Source of the DNA: Cavia porcellus
Taxonomy: Eukaryota; Chordata; Mammalia; Rodentia; Caviidae
Direction of reading: 5' to 3'
NCBI RefSeq assembly: GCF_034190915.1
Contig: NW_026947486.1
Location: forward strand, 20,424,001-20,488,000
Length of the DNA: 64,000 bases
In this document: positions 32,971 to 45,100 of the stretch, one piece after another
Numbering within the stretch: the first letter of the stretch is position 1
How the letters are laid out: each line of letters opens with the position of its first letter
The notes under the pieces: model-generated
The model's input: the letters and a program-made list of their open reading frames with translations, nothing else
Told to the model about the DNA's origin: nothing
Databases searched by the model: none
Made by a program: the position numbers and the translations under genes

Positions 32971-35507
32971 GTCTGGCAGGATAGGGCGCCCCACCTTTCG
33001 TCAGTTCTTCCTTGCCCTTTTGGCACCATGCTGAAGGTCCTTAACTCTTCCGGCGGCTGGGGAACCTCGGTTCTCCGCGTCCCTAAAAAGTGGGCGCCAA
33101 TTCTGCTTTCCACATCGAGGTTGAAAAAAAAAAAGTGGGCGCCACCTTTGAGTTCCTTGTAAAGGGGATGCGGTGCCTTTAACTGAATCCTGCACCTCCA
33201 GTGTGACTGTCATTGCTTCCCCAAAGGGGTTGCTTGAGGGAACCACACATCCCGCCTGCTCAAGGCTTCAAAATTGGGCCATTGGCGCTCACCAAACACC
33301 TAGCAGAGTCTGGCCACTCCAATCTGACAAGGGAAAAGGAAAACAGGCCCCCAGCTCTGCTCCTTATTTGCTGGGTGACCCTGGGCCAGTAACTTTTCTT
33401 TTTTTCTTTCTTGCTTCCTTTTTTTTTTTTTTTTTTGAGACAAGGTCTCCCTTTGTAGTCAAGCTGGTCTTCAACTCACTTTGTAGCCCAGGCAAGATTC
33501 AAATTTACAGGAGTCCTTCTCCTCAGCCTCCAGAGCGCTGAGTTTACAGGCCTTCATCACCACGCCCGGCTATTCAACCTTTCTTTTTTCGGGGTGGAGG
33601 ATTGAGACGGGCTCTCACAATGTGGTGCAGACTGAGTTTAAACTTGCTTATGTACCCCAGGCTGACCTTAAATTGTGGTGGTATTCCTGCCTCAACCTTC
33701 CAAGTGCTGGGATTACAGAGATGTGCCACCACGCCCAGTTTACGTTTAGCCTCTCTTAATTTTTTTTACCTGTGAAATACAGATACTAGCTCATTACTTT
33801 ATTGTGATGACTAAGTGAATCAGTACTTGTAAAATTATTACAACAATGCTTAGAGCCCAGTAGCACACAAAAGTACTGTGTTTAGCAATTATTGTATGTC
33901 ATTTCTCCAGCCCTGATACTCATTTTTCTCCTGATGGTGGACATCAAATCCAGGCTCTTGCACATGTAGGCAAGTACTCTACCACTGTGCTACACCCCCA
34001 GTGATGAGAAGTGGTTTTTATTTTTTTTTTCTGGTAGCCATATGGGTTTCAAAATCCCTTCCCTTAATTTAAACCAACCCCAGGGGCCTGAGATACAGCT
34101 CATCTGCACAAGCACCTGCCTGGCAAGCACAAGGCCCTGAGTTTGATTGCCAGTACCGAAAAATATAAAATTTTTTTAAAAAACCTAATCCCCTCAAGCT
34201 AAGGATGTGGCTTGGTGGTAGAGCTCTTGCCTTGCATGCCTAAGGCCTGGTTTCTATCCCCAGAACCCCCCCCCCCAATTAAATAAATAATATAAAGCAG
34301 TCCCCTCAGTCCTGGGAGCTGATGGAAGTTCCCTTCCCATTGTCACCCTTTCAGCTACTGTGCCTGGTGATTCTGATTTGCTTTAGCGCCTCAACAGCAG
34401 CGTACTCCTCCCTGTCAGTGATTGAGATGATCCTTGCTGCTGTCTTCTTTGTCATCTACATGTGTGACCTGCATAACAAGATGCCATTCATCAACTGGCC
34501 CTGGAGTGTGAGAAGGGAACCGGCAATGGGCAGGGGCCTGGGCAGTGGGGATTGTTTGGAGAGCTCTGGAACCTCACTCACTCTTTTCTCCATGCCTCAC
34601 AGGATTTCTTCCGAACCCTCATAGCAGCGATCCTCTACCTGATCACCTCCATTTTTGTCCTCATTGAGGGAGGAAACAACACCAAAATTATTGCAGGGGT
34701 AAACGTTGTGGTGACAGCTCCAAACTACAGGGGAGAAGGGTTGGAGGACCCAGGGGCATTTCTGTTTCTCCTTCTGGCAGAAAGTGGCCACACTTACTCT
34801 GAGGGCCTCTTGGGAGTTCTGGCTTTCGCCATCGTTTATCTCCCACGATCATTTGCTATAAGGGCTGTCTCTTGTCAGACACAGGGCCCTTTGAGAACAC
34901 ACTAGAATGGTATCTGCTATATTTGTCACAAAAAAATTGTCACAACTGTAGTGTGGTATGTCCTCTCCATGTGGGGCCACTGTGTGACTGTCCTGTATTG
35001 AGAGGTACTGGGGGATAAGGTGGGGCAGAATCCAGCCTCATGGCCTCTCCTTGTGGCTTTCTGGCTTTGCAGGCTGGGGCTGGAGTCACTGTGCCACATA
35101 GGCCAGTCATTAGAATTGGTAGCTACATAGGTCAGAGGCAGAGTAGATCAACCACCTAATCTACTCCCTCCCCACACTCCCATCTGCACCCCCCCCAGGT
35201 ACTGGGCCTATTTGCTGCACTGCTCTTTGGCTATGATGCCTACTTCACCTTCCCTCTTCGACAGCAAAGACATACAGCAGCCCCCACTGGTAAGTGTGTA
35301 TGTGTGTTGTCGAGACAGCAGAGTACAAAAGGACAGGGATATCCCAAGGAAAGATATGAATTCCAACTCTGTCCCTTAAGGTACTTAAGGATTTTGTACC
35401 AATAAATACCATAAGCCTCAGCATTCCTGTCTGTAAAATGGGCATATAGATTCAGTCAATGCTTTCTTTCTTTTTCTCCTGCAGATCCTACAGATGGCCC
35501 AGTGTAG
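32485..35507 (+). CDS. PLP2: PLP2, proteolipid protein 2 (5 exons, 152 aa)
   Basis: Four-pass MARVEL-family membrane protein of the ER and plasma membrane, reported in human to bind chemokine receptor CCR1 and BAP31. Coding exons: 32485-32580, 34355-34507, 34603-34698, 35199-35289, 35485-35507. They sum to 459 nt, giving 152 residues, the human length. The start ATG sits in a strong context (cgccATGg). The protein begins MADSERLSAPGCWAA. Hydrophobic segments are near residues 26-47, 50-71, 85-105 and 115-136, and the tail ends PTDPTDGPV. All introns have GT/AG ends and the phases agree. Intron 1 holds several SINEs. No lesion is seen. Confidence 0.97.
33430..34285. repeat. SINE cluster in PLP2 intron 1
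   Basis: B1 minus copies (33435-33570 and 33605-33740), ID-like minus (about 33925-34003), and ID-like plus (34085-34160 and 34195-34265) with A-rich or C-rich ends. Confidence 0.65.
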
Positions 35508-35851
35508 GTGAACTCTCATTTTTCTCTGCAACCTGCAAATAACTCCTCCATTGAGAAAACTCCTCCCCATTCCCACAACACTCCTAGTCCCTTATTGAGG
35601 TAAAAGTGCCTTTATTGGGAGAATTTGGTCTTCCAGCTTGCCAAGCAGCCCTCCCAGTTGTGGTTGCCTTTAAGCTTGTGGTTAGGTCTCCCTTTCTTCA
35701 GCATCTGACAGGAGACATCGGTCTTTTGTGGACCCACACTCCTGCCTAAGCCACAAAGAGAGGACTGCCTCTAATTTCAGAGCACGCGCTCTATAGGGTG
35801 ATCCATGGGAAATGACCTTCTCAGTGTGGAAGGTGGTTCTCTGGAGTGGAA

Positions 35852-35857
35852 AATAAA
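35852..35857 (+). terminator. PLP2: PLP2 poly(A) signal AATAAA
   Basis: AATAAA about 345 nt after the PLP2 stop; overlapping copies follow (aaataaataataaa). Confidence 0.75.
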
Positions 35858-36040
35858 TAATAAACAGTTGCTAAAATCTATATAATGAATAAATTAATCC
35901 TTTGACCAAATATAGATAGATCTCAAGCATCAGGAGGAAGTGTTTGGGGGGGCCAGCTGGGGCCAGGAGGCAAAGAAGCCAGGCCTGTTTTAAACATTAC
36001 TTCAGCGATACAAACAGGAAAATGGGAGGAAGGAAAGGGC

Positions 36041-36046
36041 TTTATG
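36041..36046 (-). terminator. PRICKLE3: Candidate PRICKLE3 poly(A) signal (CATAAA variant)
   Basis: The minus strand reads CATAAA about 60 nt after the stop. No canonical AATAAA was found between here and the PLP2 3' end, so this variant or a longer overlapping 3'UTR may be used. Confidence 0.35.
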
Positions 36047-36103
36047 ACTTAGTTTGTGGTGGTATTGTGTGGAAAATGGAGCCCTGTGTGGGGCTGTCAG
36101 CTT

Positions 36104-39100
36104 TCAAGCCACTATGCAATTCTTATCTCGGGCCTGTCGAGGCATCCGTAGCTGAGAGTCCCCAGGGAGCTGCAGGGCTGTGGAGTTGGTCTCGGTTGCA
36201 GCATCCTGAGCAGCTGCGGGCTTGCACAGGTGTGGGGGCATTGGGATCCGTTCTCCTAGGAAGAAGCCATCATCCTCGGAGGACTCAGAGCTGGAACTGG
36301 AGAGTGAACTGGAGCAAGAGCCTGAGTCTGACTCTGATGCCAAGTCACATCGATGGCGGCCCCGTCTGCTGGAGTGGCTGTGATGATGGTGGTGGTGGTG
36401 GTGATGATGTCTGTGATGCCGCCTGCGCCGGCTGGGGGCTCTGGGTGGGGGACTTCGTGGCCTGCGGCGCCAGGCAGGGGGTGCACTCAGGGTCCGCCGT
36501 GGACCTCCCTCGGACACCAGTGGGTCTCTGAAGCTGACTCGTGGGGTGCTGTGGCGACCAAAGACATTATCTTCCTGGCACAGGTCCGGTTGTCCAGGAG
36601 ACTCCAGGGTTGGCTCTGGAGCACTTCGGAGCCCAAGTTCTGGCATGGAGTGGCGGTGGGGGGCCCCTCTCAGAAATCGGGAGGGCTCCTCCGGGCCTAT
36701 AGCTGGGAGAGAAGAGACCAATTGACTCCCTGTATCTGTTCCCCTGGTTTCCCTTTCATGAGACCTGAAGAAAGGCCTGCTTTCCCCCACTAGGACGAGG
36801 ATCCTGGTAGCAGGTGTCAGAAATGGGCAAGGAGATGCAGAGGTTTTATTCTTTCTCTTGTCTTTTTTTGTGAGACAGGATCTTGCTGTGTAGTCCAGGC
36901 TAACCTTGAACTCACTATGTAGCCCAGGTTGTCCTCAAACTTGCAGGGATCCTCCTGCTTTAGCCTCCCAGAGTGCTGGAATTACAGGCATAAACCCCCA
37001 AACTCGCCAGGCTGGAGCTGGGAGTTTTTGAGGTCTGGTGCAGAATACTGATTAGGGAGAGGATAAGAAGGTAAAAGTACTGGGGCAGGGTTGGTACGTG
37101 GGGCGTGGCTTGGGAATGGGAAAATGGTTTAGGTGGAAGGGGCGTGGGGAGTGCTGGAGCAGATTTGGTTTGCAACAAAACAGGCCAGGCCTGGGTGCAG
37201 AGGGTGGAGGATGACTTTTGAATGGAAGCAGAAAGGGCTCTGGCAGGGGTTAGTTGAGATAAGGGTAGGGCCCTGTGTGGAAGGGAGCCAGAGGACCAGG
37301 ATTTCCAGGGTGGATGTAGTTTAGGCTGGAGAATAGGCCTGGAATGCAGTGGGGAAGGAGATGGGGCCAGCTGCAATGAGTGAGGGGTCTGTGCGCAGGA
37401 GGGCAGGCTGCTGGCTGGGCATGAGTCTCACCTGACGTTGCCTCTGTGCTGGTGCCTTTGGTGGCTGTCTCGGACCTCCCCTCCACAGCAGTGAAAGAGG
37501 CTGTGGAGGCTGCGAGTGGGGCCGTGACAGTGCCTGAGCTCCAGCTTCGTCGGCCTGGCCTTGGGGCGGTGGGCTCAGACCCAAGGCTGCAAGCTCGAGA
37601 GCAGAAGATTAGGCCGCGGAGGGGCAGGAAGGGCCGGCCGAGCAGGGCTCGACCACAGCGACTGCAGCAGAAGCAGTGATCTGAGGCGTGCCAGTGCTGG
37701 CCCTCGTAAGCCATCTGGCCCTGGTCCAGACCTGCGGGGACCAACGTGGGGGTAAACTGAGACAAAACCACCAGGCAGACTCTGCACTCCTCCTAAATGG
37801 GGCCTTTCTTATGCAGAAGTGAGGAAAGTGAGGCAGGGCACCCAAATTTGCTTCTCCCTTCTGAAATGCGGCTCTTCTCTGGAGAAAGCAGGAAACTTAA
37901 GGTTTGGTCTTTACCCTATGATTCCCCATCCCTTCTTCTGGAGTTTGGCTGGTAAATGTTTCCCTCTCCCTCCTCCCTTTCTTTCCCAGGATGTCCCCTC
38001 CAGGAGTGGAGGTAAGCATTGGACTGTAAGATGTAGGCCAGGCTTAGCCATTAAGGGGTGGCAGCTTCAGGTAGGTGAATGAAAGGCTGCACTTGAAGGG
38101 AGGCTTAGATGGTAGGGGCAGAGTTTAGGTATGGGTTGTACCTAACCTAAGCTGATAGAGAATAGCACATAGGTCAAGGCAGTAGAGGCAAGGCTTATAG
38201 CATGCTTGGCTGAAGGGTAAAGGTGTGTAGTGGTAGCCTAATATGTGACTGGGATTTACAAAGAACATCACAGCTGGGAGTGCGACTTGCATTGACGGGC
38301 ACATGGGCCTCTGGTGCAGGGACTGCACTTCGAAGGCAGAGTGTAGTGGAGGCCAGGTGGGCTCCTGTGGGGTGTGGTTGTAGCTCAGCTAGCCATGCAT
38401 ACCTCCATCTAGTCCCACAGTGTTCACCCACCAATGTGCTCCCCACAGCCATCACAGTACTCGGCATGGCGGGCCTCGTAGCAGGCGCAGCAGTGGGGGC
38501 GGCTCTGACGCATGACATATCGCTGCCCTCCTAGTGAAGCTTCGCACTCGAAGCAGCAGAAGTGACCCATGTGCCAGTGCCGGCCCTCAGCCTCTGTGCA
38601 CTCAGGGGAGAAGATGATCTGGAGGGTGCAGACCACCGATGGCTGTCAGAAGGGCCAAATCCTGGCCATGCCTACCCTCCACTCCCACCCCTGGGCAGGA
38701 AGGCACAAACCTCATCGCAGGCCTGGCAGCGTGGGCGCAGGCGCTCAGCATGGTGCCGCCCACAGTACACCTTGCCAGCATGGTAGAAGTAGATGAGGTC
38801 AACAAGCAGTTCCCGGCAGGTGGTACACACAAAGCACTGTGGGTGCCAACAGGTGCCCAGGCCTGCACGGCTTGCAAACACTGCGATGTCCCCACCTCCG
38901 ATCTGCTTTCCACACTGCCAAATGACAGAGAGACACTGTCACCATCACCAACATGATCAGATTGACTGATGGATCAGCCAGGTATTTCACATGCGAGTCT
39001 TCCCCATGGTGAACTTTTGGGATTGCCCCCATCTACCGGGTAACTTTGAGACAGCTCCCACCTAAGGGGGGGGGGTGATTGTACACAGACTGTACTCATG

Positions 39101-42100
39101 GGGGAAACCACAGACAAGTCCAACCCATCGTGGATGGCTTAAAAGTAAGCCATCTCCATAGGGGACTAAGGCAGACATTGAAGCAGGCTGGCCCTGCTGG
39201 GGAGCAATAGACACAGCACCATCCAGCAGGACCTCAGCCACAGACCTTCCAAACAGTGTGTTCTAAGAACAGAACCTACCCATTAGGGAGGGACTTGGGG
39301 ATAAATTCCACCAACTGCTCAACTCGAAAGACAGGCCGCTGCTGAAAATTACTTTTGTTTTCTGATGTGCAGACGGAACCCAGGGCCTTGTACATGCTAA
39401 GAAGGCGATTTACCACTAAGCCCACCTCCAGTTGGTGGGTCAGTTCTTAAGGACAAGTCCTGACCACAAAATGACCAAAGAGCCCATGCCAGGAGTCCAC
39501 TGTATGAAGGGGAGGAAACCACACAAGATATTCCAGTCCTCTTTGAGACAAACTACGTTAAGATCCAGGAACAGGTCTTGTCCACTAGGGGGCGCTAAAT
39601 ACACATCCAGTCCACCAGAGGGAGTCTGGGATTTGAGTGCCAGGCCTGGGCTCCCCAGGCTTCTAGGCCTTCACTCACAGAGGCCCTCCACACTCACTTC
39701 CTCACAGATGGCCCCAGTGATGGTCACTGGGAAGATGCGTACGGTGCCACGCCCCAGATTCTCCCGCTTCCGCTGCTGGCTGAAGGCTCTGAGCTCTTTC
39801 TTCTCCTCCTCTTCCAATGCTGTGCAGTACTGGGCCTAGGGGGAGTAAAGGGTCTTCCAGACTTCATCCACTCCCAAGGTTTACTTCTAGCCTCTGTAGA
39901 GGTGTGGTCTCCTGCATGAAATACCTGCCCCTCACCTTTTGCTAATGCACAGCTGTGGTTTTGTCAAGGGATGTCACCTGCTGGTCTCCTGGCTGTCCAG
40001 ATCTCTCACCTTGGTTCAGCTTACTTTTGTTCCTCTGACCTGCTAATATCTCTAGCTGCCTTGCATTTGTGATTGTACCTGGAATGCCTTCCAGTCCTCC
40101 TTTTGTGGTACTGAGTATTGAACCCAGGGCCTTCCCACTGAGATGTATCCCTAACTCTTTTATGATTTTAAGACAGGGTCTTGCTTTAAGACAGGGTCTT
40201 TTATGGTCTTTTATGATTTTAAGACAGGCTGGCTTCACACTTTTGATGCCCCTGGCATAGCTTGCTAGAGTGCTAGGATTCCAGGCATGAACCACTAACC
40301 TAGCTTCTATTTACTTTACAGCAAAAAATATTTTTTGGTGAAAAGTAAATAAAGGTCCACTGTGTAGTTTAGTTGCTTTTGGGGGGGGGGTGTACCGGGG
40401 ATAGAACTCATGACCTCACGCTTGCCAGACCGGTGCTTATACCACTGAGCTAAATCCCCAACCCTCACTGTGTAGTTTAGGCTGGCCTTGAACTCACTGT
40501 GTAGCCCAGGCTGCCCTTGAACTCAATGTGCTCCTCCTACCTCAGCTTCCAAATTGCTGGGATTACCTGAGTGATCTACCATTTGTGGCAGTCTGGTTTT
40601 TTGGCAGGGTGGGGGGGGTATTTTTCTAAATTGCCAAGGTGAGATTTGAACTTGTGATCCTCTGGTCTCAGTCTCCTTCTGGCCCTTGTTTTCTCTCCTC
40701 ACCTCACTGTCATGTGGAGGCAGCTGGTGCAGCAGTTGCTTGATCCTATATTTCTCTCCAGGACTGTTGACATAAGGGACCTTGTCCTCTGGAAGGCAGC
40801 TGAAAAACTGGTATACCTGGGAGGACATGATGGGTGGGAGAAAACAACTGAGATTAGGGGTGAGCAGGGATGCAGTGACATAGCTTCTCTGAGAGAATTA
40901 AAAGTCCTCAGAAGGAAACTTTTGACTCCTTTTCCTTCATTCTTAAAGCTCCCAAACATGTTGAGCCTTCCCTCCATGTGTGAGTCCCTTCTTTTTGTCC
41001 TTTTTTCCCCCTTGGTACTGAGGGTTGTACCCAGGGTCTTCACACTGAGCTACATCCCCAGCCCTTTTTAAATTTCTTATTTTGAAAAAGTCTTACTAAG
41101 TTGCTAAATTCCCCAGGCTGTGCTTAAACTTGCAGTGCGTCTGCTTCAGCCTCCCTGAGTGCTGGAATTACAGCTATGTGTCACCATGCCTGGTTTATCT
41201 CCAGCCCTTTTTATTTTTTGAGACAGAGTCTCACTAAACTTCCCAGGCTGGCCTTTAACGCACTCATGACCCTCCTACCTGGGCCTCTTGAGTAGCTGGG
41301 ATTACAGGCTTGTGCGGCTGTGCCTGGCCTGGCTTTCCTTATGTCTTGCCCCCCCAGCCCTGCTCCACTTTTCTCCTTTCCTTTACTGCCAAACTCCAAA
41401 GAGCTGTAAGCACTCAAGTGTGCTGCACTCTTCATCCTCTTCTTTTCTCCCTACCCCGCTCCAGCCACGCTCCTCCCACCCCAAAACTGTTAAGGCCCCT
41501 GGGGTCATTAATATTGTAAAAATCATTGTTAGGTCTCATTCTTCATTGAACTTGATCACTGTAGCTCTGGGCCAGCAGAGCACTCTCTCTTCCTGGGAAG
41601 TTTCTTCCCCTGGTCCCCAGGATGCCTCCAGGTCTGGTTTCCGTATCTTGTTTGCTATCCCTTCTCTGTCCTGAATGTGGGAAGGCTTGGTGGTGCATAC
41701 CTGTAATCCCAGCACTCAGAGTGGCTGGGGCAGGAGCACTGAAAGTTCAAGAGCCCAGTTCTTGGTCCTCTCCCATGTCCAGCTTCACCTTAGGAATTGC
41801 ATCTAGCCTCATGGCTGTTTATAGCTATCAGGTAAGGAGTTAAAAATGCATACCTCCAGCACTGGGACTTTCCCTTTGAGAGGTTACTTAGATATCTAAG
41901 GGACACCTCAAACTCCAGTGGCCAGAACCAGGCTTAATACTCTTACTATCTTAACTTGCTCTTGCCATGGCCTTTGTTGTACTAGTGAACCCACCCAACT
42001 CTATCAGGGTCATCTTTCAGTCCTCTCTTTCTCTTACCTTCACAAGCCAATCTGGGCTCTGCTTTCAAATTATATCCAGAATTGGGGCTGGGGGTGTGGC

Positions 42101-45100
42101 TCCGTGGCTCAGAGCACTTGCTTAGCACAATCCATCCTCAGCATCACAATCTCTGCACTCTGCAATGGGACTCACTAGTTCCACAGCACTATCACCAGTC
42201 ACCTGGACCACTGCCATAGCCTCCTTTTCACTGTTCTTGCTCATTCCTACTGTCTGATACAGCAGCCAGAGATCCTTTTCTTAAATCACAGGACAAATCC
42301 CTTCCCCACTCTGCTCACAGCCTTCATGTAACTTCCCCTTTATTATATGTCAAAAGTCCTCTCCATGGCCCCGCCACCTCTCAGACGTCATGCCCAACTG
42401 CTCCCCCTGTCACACTGCTGTAGTTGTACTGACCTCCTCACTTTTCTTCGCATATCTGTGACAAACACACCTCTCCCTCTGGGCCTTGGCATTGCTACTC
42501 ACCTGCCTGGATCATTCTGACCTTAGATAACTGCCAGGCCCACTTCTTCAGGTCTTTCAGAGCAGTTCAGACAGGGCATCCCCATAGAAGCTTACCTGAG
42601 CACTCTGTGTACAATTCCAGCCTTGGTCTCTGTCTTTCTCCCTTCCTCCTTTCCCTGACATTTTTTTGAGACAGGGTCTTGCTAGTAGTTCTGGCTGGTC
42701 TTTGGCCTTGAACTCACAGTGATCCCTCTGCCTTTAGCCTCCCAAGTGCTGGGATTGCAGGTGTGCACCACCACCAAGCCTCTCTTCTTCCTTGCTTTAA
42801 AATTTTATTTATTTATTGTCTGTTTTGAGACAGGGGTCTCGCTATGTGGTTCAGGCTGGCCTTAGGCTCACTTTGTAGCCCAGAATGCTCTCAAACTTGC
42901 CACAATCCGCCTGCCTCAGCCTCCTAAGTGCTGGGATTACAGGAGTGTGCCACCACTCCAGGCTTTATTTATTTATTTTTTGAGGCAGTCTCACTATGCA
43001 GTTCAAGTTGGCCTGGAACTCAAGTGAGCCATCTTCCTCAGCCTCCTGAATGCCGAGATTACAGGTGTGTGCCACCACACTTAGCTTTTCCCTGCTTTTT
43101 TGTACCATAGCCTTTATACATCTGACATTGAGTTGGCCTTCTTTATTGTGAGTTCCATACTGCAGTTTCAACCAACTTTGAATAAAAAATATAAAATACT
43201 GCATTTGAAGTGAAGTTGTACAGATTTTTGTCAATATTCAATAAATAATGTAACTTTTTTTGGTACAGGGGATTGAACTCAGGACCTCACACTTGGCAGG
43301 CAGGCACTTATGCTGCTAGCCCTAACAATGTAACTATTTACATGAAAGTTTTACTGTGTTAGGTATTTTAAGTAATCTAGAGATGATTTAAAGGATATAG
43401 AATAGAGATGTAGTAACACACATATTATTCCAGTACTTATAAGGCTGAGGCAAGAGGATTGCATGTTTGAGTCAGCCTGGGCTACATAGAGAGTGTAAGG
43501 CCTAGCCTGAGCTATATAGTGAGACTTTGCCTCAAAAAACAAAAATAATGAAATAAAACAAAAAAGAGAAAAAAATACATAGGGGATTGAGTGTATGAGT
43601 TATATGCAAATATTGTACCATTTTATATAAGGGACTTGAGCATACACTGATTTGGCTGTTTTTTGTTTGTTTGTTTGTTTTTTGGTACTGGGATTGAACT
43701 CACGGACCTTGAGTTTGCCAAGCAGGTACTTATGCCGTTGAGCTAAACCCCCAGCACCAGGACTGGTTTTTGTTTGTTTGTTTGTTTGTATGTTTGTTTT
43801 TTGAGACAGGATCTCACTATGTAGTCCAGACTAGCCTTGAACTCACAGCAATCCTCCTGCCTCAAAATCCCAAGTGCTGGGGTTATAGGTATGCACCACC
43901 ACCAGGTTTGTTTTTTTTGAGACAGGGTCTCACTACATAGTTAAGGCTGTTCAAGCCCATGCTGGCCTTGAACTCATGGCAATCTTCCTTGCCTCAGCTT
44001 TCAGAGTGGTGGGACTACAGGTGTTTGCCATCATGGCCGGCTGGATTTGGTTATCTGTAGAGGGTCCTGGGAACAATTCCCCAAGGATATCAAAAGATAA
44101 ATATATGCATAGTCACAGGTTTGTTTATTGTCTGTTACTCTTTCAGGAATCAACCTCTTGCCAGGCATGGTGGCACATGCCTTAATCCCAGCACTCAGGA
44201 GGCTGAGGCAGCAGGATTGATAGGAGTCTGAGGCCATCCTGGGTGCTATAGTGAGTTCAAGGCCACCCTGAACTACATAGCAAGATCTCTTGAGAAAAAA
44301 AAAGGAATCAACCTCCCTGTGGGAATATGGCTTACTTTCTTTTATTTACCGCAGTGTCCTCAGTGCCTAAAACAGTGTTTGGCATGCAGAAAATGTTCAG
44401 TAACTATTTGCTGAATGAATAAATCAGTGGTCTTGTAGGATAGGACTGGGGTGGGTGAACAGGTCTAGTGATCACTCAGAGTTCTTTGTGAGGTGTGGTG
44501 GGGTGACTATCCCTCTACTAAGAGGGGTTAGGACACTGGAAATGTTTTGTATGTGTGTGTGTGTGTCTGCGTGTGTGCCCACTGGAGAATGATAGTGGGT
44601 GGCTGGCCTTTGGTCACCTGCTCGGGTTTAAGGCCAGGGGGCACCCAGGCATATTCTTCTGAAGCACAACCCGAGTCATCGTCAGAGATGGAGTGGCGCT
44701 GGAAGTCCGAGATTAGGCGACACATGATGCGTTCCAAATCCACAGGCACTGTGTGCACTGCATGTTCCTCCCTCGGGCATTTGCAGTGTTGGCAGATCTT
44801 TCTTTGGGGCAAGACAGTAGGTCAATTACTAAGGAATTGCTTATCTGGACCCACCCTGCTTCCTCAGCAGACCAAATCCGGTTGAAAGGCAGGACATGCA
44901 AATTACAGGGCTCTGCGCCTGGGCCTAGGGTCTCTGGGCAGGCCATGGAGATTAGAGCCCTGGCAGTGAGGGGCTCAGCTTCTAGCTGACAGCAGAGCTG
45001 TAAAATCCGCTGAGGGAACTGGGGGATGTGGCCTAGGAGCCTGGGCTGGAGACTATGAAGGGGCGGGGCTGTGGGGTCTCAAGGACAACCCCTAACCTTC

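Noticed and set aside
36353..36793. Plus-strand 146-codon open frame
   Set aside because: It is the antisense shadow of the PRICKLE3 last exon; its repeats (valine/methionine runs) are the complement of the histidine codons.
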